A stretch of DNA of 64,000 bases. It comes from Skeletonema tropicum (lineage: Eukaryota > Bacillariophyta > Thalassiosirophyceae > Thalassiosirales > Thalassiosiraceae). The notes beneath the pieces were generated by a model, which saw only the letters and a list, made by a program, of their open reading frames with translations, did no database searches and was not told where the DNA came from. The stretch lies in NCBI GenBank assembly GCA_037178625.1, contig CM074127.1, positions 4,712,001 to 4,776,000 of the forward strand. Reading direction: 5' to 3'. Numbering within the stretch: the first letter of the stretch is position 1; the number at the start of each line of letters is the position of its first letter. Both the position numbers and the translations under genes were made by a program. Of the stretch, positions 41,958-52,358 are shown one piece after another.

Positions 41958-43026
41958 ATGTCGGAGGATGCCATCGAATACTGGTTTAGATCGAACACCC
42001 TACCATGGAATGATGAGATCGAAGATTTCCTCGATGATATGGGTGTTGAGACTGTCGAGCAACTGAAGTTTATTACAAAGGACCAGTGGGATGGGCTGTT
42101 CTCGACAGAAAAAAAGGTTGTCCAACTCACTGCCGGAATGGTGTATGATAAATATCTTAATGAAGCCGTTGATCTGAAGAAGTGTGCGACGGAACTACAT
42201 CTGAAACCGGCAGCGGCAGCATCAGTAAAAAAACTCCAGCCAATAAGGCACCTCACAAGGATGACGGGAGTTCCTTAAAGATGGATTCGTTTGGCTTTAC
42301 GGTGAAGGTCATTAAAACAAAGGAACAAAAAAACCTGATCGCCATGGCAACCATTACCCTCCTCGCGACAAAGCGTACATTACAGTAGCGCCGAAGGCTT
42401 GCTCAAACCATGCTCTTACCAAGCTCTACCTGAAGAAGATTATCTTGCCCGCTGGTGGATATGACAAAGAGACAGGAGAATGCGAAAACAAGATTGGTGT
42501 GCTGTGGGATGACTTCAAGTCATATTCTACAGCTGAGGTGAAAGACTTTTGCCTATCACTTCCTTGTCTTTCTGTGGATATCTTACCAGGAGGACTAACC
42601 CCATGTGGACAGCCTCTTGACAAGGTGATCAACAAGGTCTTCAAAGGTTACTTCCGTGACTTGTACGATGCATACAGCCTCATTGCTCCCGTCACAGAAA
42701 AAGGGACGCCTGAAGCTCCATCACGACAGCAATTGGCAACATGGGTTGTTCAGGCCTGGGATAAGATTCCTGAAGAAATGGTTAGAAAGTCACGGACTGC
42801 ATGTGGATACACTCCGGAAGAGGAGCTTTCCTTTTCGGATAAAGGGCAGGTTGTGCTTTGGACCGAAGATGAGGTACATAAAATGGTGAAGCAGTATTGT
42901 GGCCAGGAGGGGCTGGACCATCTTTTAGACGAGGAAAATGGGAATGAAGATGACTTTGTCGCGATTGAAGCAGCATTTGGCATCATTGATGAGGATGGGG
43001 ACAATAGCGATGGAGAGATGGAGTAG
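41958..43026 (+). pseudogene. Decayed pogo/Tigger-like (DDE_1) transposase
   Basis: The 3' part (42445-43026) encodes the end of a DDE_1 domain: LPCLSVDILPGGLTPCGQPL, then DKVINKVFKGYFRDLYDAY, SRQQLATWVVQAWDKIPEEM and RKSRTACGYTP, followed by an acidic tail. The 5' part (41958-42278, MSEDAIEYWFRSNTLPWNDE...) is a helical SAM-like segment with no catalytic motif. Between them (42280-42445) the sense runs through other frames (APKACSNHALTKLYLKK) with stops, and the catalytic aspartates and DNA-binding domain expected of a full enzyme are missing. I conclude that it is a deleted, frameshifted relic. It fills most of the spacer between the two duplicated blocks. The first codons before 41930 come from block sequence. 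Confidence 0.75.
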
Positions 43027-43427
43027 AATAATTTTAAGTATTTGTTGTTACATGTTGCGCTCTAAGAAACCCTTGAAAGTGTCCGGATTCTAGAATGTGT
43101 CCGTGCATCCTTGCAGGGGGAGTGACTGTGTCCGGGCTGCAATAGTGTGGTCCTGTCCTACGGACACTTTTTAAGGTATAGACGGTACTTACAACAGCCA
43201 AAATCCAAAATCAACAGGTTCCCAAAACGCAAGTACCGACAACAACACCATGTCAACAAAGTACTTCTAGAAGTAGTAACATCATTAGGCTTTTCGATGT
43301 CTTCCACGCTAATAATATAACAGAAATTTTAAAGTAGAAGACATAGTACCTGCTTATTAGACACCACAGAGCATAGCTGCGCCCTTGATTATTGGACATA
43401 AGTAGATCATTATCACCTGCAGCAGCA

Positions 43428-44557
43428 ATGAGATTGAGGAACATCCAACGATACATCAGATCCTATTTCACAGAGCCTAGTGGCCAGAAATATCTTTTCT
43501 ACCTCGTTTGTCTCTGCTTTGTGATGGTTACATCTGTCATCGTTGTTATCGAACCATACATGGACATTCCATGCGAAGAGGATCCATCTCAATCATCAGA
43601 GTTGGAGTTTGGTAATTCGCTTTACGTTTACTCAGAGTGCAACTACACTAAACATGCGAAGCTGCTGTACTTCTCGAGGGTGGATTGCTTGAGAGGGCGT
43701 CACTTGTTGATGGCAGTTTTCCTTGGTGCACTAATTGGATATGAGAGAAGATCGAGTGATCGACCTGCTGGTATACGAACTATGTCATGTAAGTCGTCGA
43801 AAGTGTATTCCATACTTATTACTTTCACTCATGTAACACAACAATTTTAAATTGCCTACCTAATACTCATGTCAATTATTTTGCGTTCTGTTGGATATCT
43901 AGTGGTCAGCCTTGGTAGCGCACTGTTCACAATCAATTCTACTTTCGCTTTTGTCTCAGGTCCTATGGTGAGTACTATGCGTCAGGACGGAATTGAAAAT
44001 GAATGCAACTACTAACTTCAAACTTGTCTTGAAATCAAATTTTCACTTTGTAGGATTGGGATGCATCTCGTGTATCCGCTGCAATACCTTCTGGAGTCGG
44101 CTTCCTTGGCGCGGGTCTCATAGTGAAATCTTCGGAAGTCGATCCCATCACAGGTGAACGTCATCATCTTGTTCAAGGAATAACTACTGCTGGTACTACA
44201 TGGTTGAGTTCTGCTGTTGGACTGGCCTGTGGTGGAGGATTATACTTCATCGCCTCATTTGCAGTCGCGTTGAATCTAGTACTCCTGAGATTTGGACCTC
44301 GTCTAGCATCTTCTTCTGACGATAGTAGCGTTGCAGGAAGTTATGGAAGCATGATAGGACGTGACGTTGAAACTACGAACAGTCCTAGGAAAGCTGTCGA
44401 TATAGAGACTGGTAGATCTGTTGAGAAGCATAGATATGGAAGCATCGCAGAAGAGAATGAATCTTTGAAGAATGGTGAAGCATTAGAACCGTTGAAGAGG
44501 ACAGACTCATCTGCTCGGGCGAGGAAGAAGAAACCCAAGCCCTCTCTACTGCAATAA
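43428..44557 (+). CDS. MgtC/SapB-family membrane protein, copy 3 (full length)
   Basis: Exons 43428-43788, 43903-43967 and 44054-44557 encode 309 aa, identical in layout to copy 1. The core motifs are LLMAVFLGALIGYERRSSDR, LVSLGSALFTINSTFAFVSG, RVSAAIPSGVGFLGAGLIVK and ITTAGTTWLSSAVGLACGGG. The tail is complete here (GSYGSMIGRDVETTNSPRKA ... KKKPKPSLLQ) where copy 2 has a stop. Intron 1 is 114 bp, 27 bp shorter than in copy 2. Of the three MgtC genes this is the intact partner in the recent duplication. Confidence 0.88.
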
Positions 44558-45540
44558 CGCGAACATTAAAAAGCTTTGCAAGACGCTAGACAGTATATAT
44601 ATTTTAAGTAGCTTGGATATATCTATTTCGAAACAAACTTGCTTATTTATTCCACGCTACAGGAAGTCTTCAATACAGAATAAGATGCTGTGAAATTTGA
44701 AGTTAGTTTCATGTAGTATTTGTGAACAAAAGTCTTGAAAGAAGCACGTCTAGAGAGTCAAGCGTCTGCTATGGTACCATCATTCAGGCGTAAAGGAGGG
44801 CTAATCAGATTACGATATGTAAGTACTTACTTTAAAATTTCTGTTACATATTCCAGACTTCAAGCTGTCTCGTTGTGATCTGTCTCAAGCCAAGGGCGAC
44901 ATCTATCAAGGGTTCTTTGCTTTTACCCACGCACGACCTGTCTGGTAATATCATTGAGTACCAAGTTAACTGCGCGGTTTCACGACCTGTCTCAGGGTAA
45001 TTGAGTACCGATTATACCAAGCATCACATGTTGACGATGGTTACCTTCAACTTTGTTCCACAAACGATTCTTGCTTCCGGCACTTTCAATTTCAATGAAT
45101 AAATTGACATTAATACAAAATCTGGCTAGACTCTAGAAGCTATGAACAAACTGTCGTGGTACGCATTGAAGTTTACTCTACTTCTTCTTATGATTCTTTA
45201 CGATCAATGTGTCTCTAAATCTGCGCTCATCAGATTGCCGGAAGTTGACGGGAGAAGTTCCCATCGGTTTTTGCGTGGATAGATGGGGTTCGGCCGTTCG
45301 GCCGCATGCACTGTTCGTGGAATACGAGTAGGTACTTATGTATTATGATGCGGCCACACTCCTTTGCATCATCACCTGCATTCCTTTGCATCATCATCAT
45401 CTGCTCATCTCCAATCTTCGTAGTTTGCTTCGTCTTCGCCTTCGCCCCATACCACCAACACATTCAATTGATTTGTACAAGAAAGAGATTTTTCGACGCT
45501 CTCCACTCACCATAAAACGTTTGGACGATAACATAAGCAG
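44558..45540. other. Intergenic within block 2
   Basis: Same content as 37301-38279, with ATGTAAGTAC in place of AAGTAC near 44816. I see no gene. Confidence 0.55.
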
Positions 45541-47049
45541 ATGGAGAAGATGAAGGTTCCCCCATCCTCCCCTAGCATCGTCATATCGGAAGACGATCAC
45601 TTTGATCGGCTTGATGATTTACTTGCAGCAGACTCTCCTGTGATGAAAGTCCAGTGCACAGAAGACGACGCTTTGGATCTTGACGAGCTACTCCGTAAGG
45701 ATGACGATGATGATTCGGCAGATGAAACCACTCATTCTCCGCACAAACTATCTGCCTCACCGCCGCCGCCTTCTGCCCCTTTAGCGCCGCTGCGACCTCT
45801 CCCCGGAGGGAACATATTTAACCAAGGCTACCAACAAGCTGCGAATAATTATGTGACAACAGCGGCAACAACGCAATTGTCGCCATTACCATCATCTACA
45901 GCCGCTGTAACCGCGACAGAAAGAGAGAAAGGACAAATAATCAGCTCATCACCATCACCTGTCAGAATCCCTCCTACAGCAGTCGAGCAAGATTTCACAT
46001 CGACGTCGCCTACACTGAGATCTCCAATACTGGCAAGAGAAGACGACGAAGACGAGGAGGTTGTACATTGGGTACTTCCACCTCCAGCTAAACCAGGTGA
46101 CTACCTCAATACCTCGATTTAAAAAATCCCCAGCAAGTCAATTCTGAAGAAGGTTTCAAGTTATGGCAATTTTGATGCGTCTTCGTCGTCATATAATGGC
46201 AGCAAGTCCTATAAGACCAAAACCAGGAATAGCGTAACCATGGATGCAGAGGCAATTGACGCCAGCATGGGCAAGAAGAAGCCTTCATTCCTCAATATGA
46301 GTATGGGATCTGCCAGTTCTAACCGTTCTGAAATTAGTGGAAGCTCGTATGGTGTTGGTTTGGATCTTTGCGAATCATCATCCTTGCTAAATTCGCCTAG
46401 AAGTCAAAGTATTGGCATTTGTCCTGTCGATGAAAATAGTGTCAAGATGGATAGCATCCCACCAATGCCTCTTCTAACAACTGATTCTGCAGATCGAGCT
46501 GCAGGGTCAGCCTCAAATTCACTTGACTTGTCCAGCAGTGGAAAAAAGATGAGCCGCTCAGTCTCATTCTCCTCAGTGGATGTGCGTGAGTACGCCCGAA
46601 CTGTTGGCGACAACCCATCTTGTCGATCAGGTCCTCCTCTAAGTCTGGACTGGTCTTACTCGAAGAAGTATGAGGAGCCCAAATGTCTCGATCAGTACGA
46701 AATTGAGCGGCAAGACCGTGCCAGGAGCCTCAGACAGCTACATGTCACCAAGCACCGCAGAAGGAACTTGCTCTCTTTCAGCTGGGGTCATTCAGACGAA
46801 GAAATGAAGAATGCAAGAAAAGAAACGAAGAAGTTGCAGCGACAGAGGGATATGACTCTAATGCTCTTGCCCATACACAGGGCCCATGAGGCTTTCCTTA
46901 GTGTCAAGGGTTTTGTCGCCAAGAAGAGAGGAAAAGCATGCCCGAAGGAGGAGCTGCAAAAGATTACTGACGAACTAAGCAAAGCAACGGAAGACACCTC
47001 CCATGATGGGCGGCCTTCAACTAGATTTTCAACTAAATCTGCACCATAA
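45541..47049 (+). pseudogene. Second copy of the diatom-type gene, split by a stop
   Basis: The sequence follows the intact gene at 38280-39788 closely, with two silent changes and one two-base change CA to TT that turns ATC AAA into ATT TAA at 46117-46122. Translation from 45541 stops after 193 residues, before the conserved domain. The remainder (to 47049) stays open and could only be reached by internal initiation, for example the ATG at 46240. Lack of other damage shows that the mutation is recent. Confidence 0.9.
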
Positions 47050-47383
47050 TTTAGTCTGTGATGCAGACGAGTGCAATCAACGATGGTTGTTTGACTACAG
47101 CTATGAACTACAAGATGTAATCTACCTTATTGTATCCATCCTCTCTAGACAAAACAACTATAATTCATTGCAAATTACTTTCTGCTTGCACGAGATCACT
47201 ATGTGATCTAGGGGCGAATCAGACGTACTTAAAAATTTCTGTTACATGTTATGTGAGCTGATTGTATGGGACGCATCGCAGCAAAGTGTGACGCACGTGC
47301 AACATACCATAACCTGTTACAAACACTTATCTCTAGTCCGAAAATTCGTAGATAGAAGTACCTACGTATTGTGTAATACCCAT

Positions 47384-47959
47384 CTACCGCGCAAAAAAAT
47401 TGCTCCCTGCAAAAAATTGTTCCAGCGCGCTCTCAGCTCTCACGCACAAAAGTAGCTCACAACCATGTCAGCACACCCTTTCAGTATGGCCAATAATACA
47501 CATTCGACAAAAAAGGCGATCGGAAATGCCAAACTAAACACTATCTGAATACAATTATTCCTTGGATGACCCATCTATATCTAGTCCTCATTGAGTTATC
47601 TTCAATTGTTCCAGGGTGATTTTCAACATTTTTACTAGTTAAAATCACTAGGTAAAATCGCCTGAACAACCCATCTGACCCATGCTAATTTACCACATCA
47701 GGACGAATACAGCAGTTACAATGTTGACCAGTGGCTCTATCGACAGCCAATAATGTGTGCTATCACATAACAGCTGGTTATTCTAGTGCACAAGTATACC
47801 AAGAAACTTACCAGGCTACGGAGTGGATATGTCGACATGGTTGCTAGGAATTTTGTGTGAGTTCGAGTTGGAACTCGTGACCAAAGTGCTTGCTAATCAC
47901 TTTTTTTACTAGCGAACTCGGGACCTAAATGCTCCGGGAGCAATTTTTTTGCGCGGTAG
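47384..47959. mobile_element. Block-2 copy of the TIR transposon (576 bp)
   Basis: Same 24-bp TIRs and CCAT flanks as 40123-40705; it is 7 bp shorter because GTTCGAAGTTCGAG is reduced to GTTCGAG near 47860. Confidence 0.92.
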
Positions 47960-49123
47960 CCATCCGTATTTTCACTGGGTACGTATGCTTGGTTACGTAC
48001 CCATTACCTCTCGAGGTGACCCAGTATGTACGAGTTAGGTCCTTGAATGGGTACTTTTTTGAAGAATTTTGGCCATTTCAGGGGTAAATTTCGCTATTTT
48101 ACGGGTTTTTCGATCTCTTTTGTACCTGATTAGGAGTACCCTGAAGGTAGTTACCCTTAGGTAAGTACGTATCAGATATAAGTACTTCTACTTACCCATA
48201 CAGAAATCGAGCAGGTATTAGGTACGCAATATTTGCACCCAATACCCTCTAAAAATACCTGATACCTAGGTATTTTCCGAGGGGTACGGAGTGGATAACC
48301 CTGCCTGCTCACAACCAGGGCTGTATACCTACTCCGAAAAAACGTAGGTACCTACGTATTGGGTAATACCCATCCGTATTTTCGACTGGGTACGTATTAC
48401 CTGGTTACGTACCCATTACCTAGGTGACCCCGTTAGGTGCGAGTTAGGTCCTTGAATGGGTACTTTTCTGAAGAATTTCGGCTATTTCAGGGGTAAATTT
48501 CGCTATTTTACGGGTATTTCGAGCTCTTTTGTACCTGATTAGGAGTACCCAGAAGGTAGTTACCCTTAGGTACGTACGTATCAGGTAAGTACCCATACAG
48601 AAATCGAGCAGTTACGTACGCAATAGTTACACCCAATACCCAAAAAATACCTGATACCTATCAAGTCATAGACTGGACCTCGGTTCTTGCTCATCATCGC
48701 TCTGTCCTTCTCTGCATGCACTCAAGGGATACTTGAGGAGACTATCTAGACAACCGATGCGAGACAACCGATGCGAAAAACCCACACGATGCAATAAAAA
48801 AAGATGAACAGCTATAGGATTGTTCTACACGATATTGGTGCTTGATGAACAATGTCCATGGCTGTTCTCTCTCTCTCAACATCCCTTCTGTCTGTCCCTA
48901 ACGACCAGAGCGATGCGAGAAGCCGGAAGAAAGAGAAGGAGAAAGACAGGTGTGACGAGATCCGATTTCGTGCGGGCCAAGTCTACCTGTGAAAAAGAGA
49001 ATGGCAGGGCGGCAGCAAGCAAGCTCGCTCAGACCAGGGGATGACGGAAAAGTGGGGATAGAGTCCGGACACCCGCTTGCCTGTCCATCACCACAAGGTA
49101 TTTTTTTGGTGGGTACGGGTGGG

Positions 49124-49134
49124 TATATAATATA
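49124..49134 (+). promoter_or_regulatory. TATA-like box upstream of the DHH gene
   Basis: TATATAATATA lies ~200 bp before the first ATG of the DHH gene; it is the block-2 twin of 41733-41743. Confidence 0.45.
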
Positions 49135-49331
49135 GCCCTGCTCACAACTCACAACTTCTTCTTCATTCTTCACTCTGCTTATCCGCACTTGCATTTTGAC
49201 GCCGCTCTTCCTCCCGCTCGCCCCGCTGAAGGCATCGTGTTGTCGCTATCACTTCCATTCAGTGACAACCAGAGGCCGGGTGCTCTAGTTGATGTGTTTG
49301 CTAACCCGTTTTGCCAAATTAGGTAACGAAC

Positions 49332-52247
49332 ATGGAGCACAGTAAATGTAGGCGGCGGCATAGGCACACACATCATCGGTGGAGCAGTCCGAGGATGGAT
49401 AAATATATGCAATTTGCACTATTAATAAGCAACTGTTCTTGGACAATATCAACAGCAGCTGCTTTCACGTCAATAGATTCCAGACTTGTGAGACCGAGAA
49501 CTTCCTCTATAGTATCATTACGACACGTGGGTGGTTCTCGGAGTAGAATATTTGCATCTGTAAGCTCCACTGATGGAGATACCGCGAGTAGCGAAAAGGA
49601 AACATCTGTTACGGTGGCGGTGCCATCATCATTATCATCAGATGATGATGAAATAAATCAAGATGAAGAATATTTTGATAAGTTATTTGATTCTCTTGCC
49701 AAGGAACAGTCAAAAACATCCGGAGAGACGTTAAAGAGTGACGTTGTCGATGAAACAGAAGACGATGAGACTGTGAAATTAGTTGATTTCATTGAGCAAA
49801 GTGTTGGTATTCAACCGCAGGAGAAGGGGGAGCAAAAACGTCGCAGGGGCCGTGCGAAAACAAAAGATATCATCCTTGGTTCTTTTGCTGTCGAAGGCAA
49901 GGAGAAACCAATCAAATTGAAGGGAGAGAGTAACCCTACAAACTCTGACGTCGTAAAGAGTGAGGCGGTTATTGGAGATGCAATTGATAGTGCCACAACT
50001 CCTCCTTTATCCCTTGCCAAACCGGTAGAGCTTGATTCCGACAAAGTCGCAGTTGACGATGAAACCTCTCACGTTGTACATACACCAGTCATAATGGAAG
50101 AACAACCGCCACCACGTGTAAATGAAAAGAAGGGTGCGCCTTACAATGTTGTTTGTACTCACATTACTGCTGATTTTGACACATTGGCTAGTGCTATTGG
50201 GCTAGCCAAACTATGGAGCTTGGGTCTCTACGATGAAGACCATGACGGCGAAGAAGATAGTATTGTCAATGGCCCTCTCCCAACATATGTAGTCTTGCCT
50301 CGGGGAGCCCACCCTGACGTACAAAGGTTTTTGTCACTACACAAGCACCTATTTCCAATCCGATCAATGAAGTCATTGCCTGGATTCTCAGACAGCGAAC
50401 TAAAGAAAGCGAAAAATAACAACGACAGTGGCGATCCAAATGAAGGACTACAGCGAGTGGGGTTGGTTGATGCACAACGTAGAGATCGTCTTGGCCCTGC
50501 TGATGTACTTTTACCCCACGCAAAATTAGGCGTAACGATTGTTGATCATCACGTTGATGCCGAAAGCGATATCCCTGAGGCTAATAATTACATCGTTGAG
50601 AATGTTGGTTCAGTATCAACCATGATTGCTGAACGATTGAAGAGAAAGAATGTAGATTTGACCGAGGCAGAGGCTACTATTCTAGCTTTGGGGATTCATT
50701 CAGACACGGGTAGCTTGGTTTACGATTCGACAACGCCAAAAGATGCCAGTATGTTGGGATGGGCCATGGAGATGGGAGCTAGTCAAGCTGCCATCGCTGA
50801 ACACGCCAAGCCAACTCTCAGTGATGAACAGCAGGGCGTTTTGACTCAAGCGTTGGTCAACTTCAACACCACCACTGTTCATGGTGTAACGATAGCAACA
50901 GTATTGTTGAGCGCTGATGGTTTTATCCCGGGCCTCGCGACTGTGACAAAGGATGCCCTTGACTTGAGCAGTAGCGATGTATTCCTCCTTGCAGTTTGCT
51001 ACGAGGCGACAAGGGGTGCAAAGGGAGGGGGCGGTAAAAAGGGGAAACAAAACGGGCAATCTAATAATAAACTCCAGAAGGCACAGCGTAAAACTGTGAA
51101 AGCTCTTGCTGGTCGAGATCCAGAGTTGTCATCGAACGTTCCACAGCTACTCCCTGGTGTTGAAGTTGGGTCTGCATCAAGTATGATCAATTCTGAAAGC
51201 TGGAAAGGAGGCGAAACAGCATTCACACGACAAAGGCTAGCTGCAACGTTTGCTTTCTATGACACAGATAGATCGGGCTACTTGGAGAAAGACGAGATCC
51301 GTCAAGCACTTCAATCAGCAGCATTCGTTATATCGGATGAAAATTTTAACAGCTTGATTGCATCCATCGACACAGATGGTGATGGAAAGATTGCCTTTGA
51401 GGAGTTCGTTAACTTTTACACAGATATGGAAGAGCGGAGGAAATGGGATTCAATTCGTGCTGAAATGGAGGGGAGGCTTCCTGGCACACCGTCAACGATG
51501 ACAATCATTGGCCGAGTCAAGGCGGGGGTAAATGTCCGCAACGTCAATCTCAACCGGCTATTTCAGCAGTTCAACGGCGGTGGCCATCCCAAGGCAGCCT
51601 CTGCGACGGCGAAATTAGAAAACGAAAGTGAGGCAGAAGCAGTGCTTCAGGGTTTGGTTGACGAGTTGATTGAGACGAGTTTGGATCAACAATTAAGAGT
51701 GGGAGATTTCATGCAAAGCCCCGTCTTATCTGCTAAACCAACAATGACAGAGAAACAAATAGAAGATCTATTCATTCGATATGATGTTCGAGCATTGCCG
51801 GTTGTAGATGACAATAATGAGGTGATAGGGTTGGTATCCTACAAGGAAGTGTCAGCAGCAAAAATGAGGCTAATCAACAAGCAAGAGAAACGATTACGAC
51901 AAATAGAAAAGGCCGTTGCAGAAGGAAGGAAATTACCTGAAGATAGACCGCTAGAAAGTGCTGTTAAAGGATGGATGAAACAGAAAGTTGAAGTAGCTGA
52001 AGCTTCTATGACTATGGCAGAAGTCGAGCAATTACTGCTCGAGACTGACGTAGGCTACGTTCCGGTTGTTGCCGAAGGAACAAGACAATTGGTCGGAATG
52101 GTGACAAGGACGGATCTCTTGCGTCAGCATCGGTATTATTCTTCTCTCCACTACCATAACAAAGGATTCTCTGACTCAATCGCAGCTAGGAAACCAATCA
52201 TTGAACTAAGGAAGAGGCTAAAGAAATTTGATATAGAAAACGAGTAA
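49332..52247 (+). CDS. Plastid-targeted DHH phosphoesterase with EF-hands and two CBS domains
   Basis: The intronless frame gives 971 aa from the ATG at 49332, but the ATG at 49395 makes a better signal peptide (MDKYMQFALLISNCSWTIST then AAA-FTS, an ASAFAP-type motif), so ~950 aa imported into the plastid is likelier. Domains in order: acidic linker; DHH domain with THITADFDTLASAIG (~278) and VTIVDHHVDAES (~404) and GIHSDTGSLVYDSTT; two EF-hands (~640-700) with canonical loops DTDRSGYLEKDE and DTDGDGKIAFEE; DHHA1 with FNGGGHPKAASAT (~749); CBS 1 (~790-845); CBS 2 (~875-930). In bacteria the DHH-DHHA1-CBS-CBS order is found in front of a poly(A)-polymerase/CCA-enzyme head, which is missing here. 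Calcium and adenine nucleotides are plausible regulators; the substrate is unknown. Confidence 0.85.
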   Translation: MEHSKCRRRHRHTHHRWSSPRMDKYMQFALLISNCSWTISTAAAFTSIDSRLVRPRTSSIVSLRHVGGSRSRIFASVSSTDGDTASSEKETSVTVAVPSSLSSDDDEINQDEEYFDKLFDSLAKEQSKTSGETLKSDVVDETEDDETVKLVDFIEQSVGIQPQEKGEQKRRRGRAKTKDIILGSFAVEGKEKPIKLKGESNPTNSDVVKSEAVIGDAIDSATTPPLSLAKPVELDSDKVAVDDETSHVVHTPVIMEEQPPPRVNEKKGAPYNVVCTHITADFDTLASAIGLAKLWSLGLYDEDHDGEEDSIVNGPLPTYVVLPRGAHPDVQRFLSLHKHLFPIRSMKSLPGFSDSELKKAKNNNDSGDPNEGLQRVGLVDAQRRDRLGPADVLLPHAKLGVTIVDHHVDAESDIPEANNYIVENVGSVSTMIAERLKRKNVDLTEAEATILALGIHSDTGSLVYDSTTPKDASMLGWAMEMGASQAAIAEHAKPTLSDEQQGVLTQALVNFNTTTVHGVTIATVLLSADGFIPGLATVTKDALDLSSSDVFLLAVCYEATRGAKGGGGKKGKQNGQSNNKLQKAQRKTVKALAGRDPELSSNVPQLLPGVEVGSASSMINSESWKGGETAFTRQRLAATFAFYDTDRSGYLEKDEIRQALQSAAFVISDENFNSLIASIDTDGDGKIAFEEFVNFYTDMEERRKWDSIRAEMEGRLPGTPSTMTIIGRVKAGVNVRNVNLNRLFQQFNGGGHPKAASATAKLENESEAEAVLQGLVDELIETSLDQQLRVGDFMQSPVLSAKPTMTEKQIEDLFIRYDVRALPVVDDNNEVIGLVSYKEVSAAKMRLINKQEKRLRQIEKAVAEGRKLPEDRPLESAVKGWMKQKVEVAEASMTMAEVEQLLLETDVGYVPVVAEGTRQLVGMVTRTDLLRQHRYYSSLHYHNKGFSDSIAARKPIIELRKRLKKFDIENE

Positions 52248-52358
52248 ATAATAACAAGCAACTGAGAAATGAATGAAATCATACTATTGCTAGAAAATGA
52301 TTATGAATGTGCGCTGTTCTAATGAAAATTCCAAGTTCATCTATTGAATATGCATTCG

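Larger units (their letters stand above)
43196..49320. repeat. Segmental duplication, block 2 (6.1 kb)
   Basis: Direct copy of 35912-41930. It ends 11 bp before the first ATG of the DHH gene at 49332, so that gene's whole visible promoter is block sequence. Confidence 0.97.
47050..49331. other. Gene-free repeat-rich end of block 2
   Basis: Matches 39789-41930 except for 48796-48991, a ~196-bp stretch that replaces 41542-41605 of block 1 and contains CTCTCTCTCTCAAC and AGAAAGAGAAGGAGAAAGAC tracts. I see no gene. Confidence 0.7.

Noticed and set aside
41958..42278. Intact host gene starting MSEDAIEYW
   Set aside because: It runs through frame breaks into a DDE_1 transposase end, so I treat it as part of the decayed element.
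35912..49320. Blocks 1 and 2 as inverted repeats or LTRs of one giant element
   Set aside because: They are direct copies containing ordinary intron-bearing genes, with no retroelement ends or target duplication at the borders.
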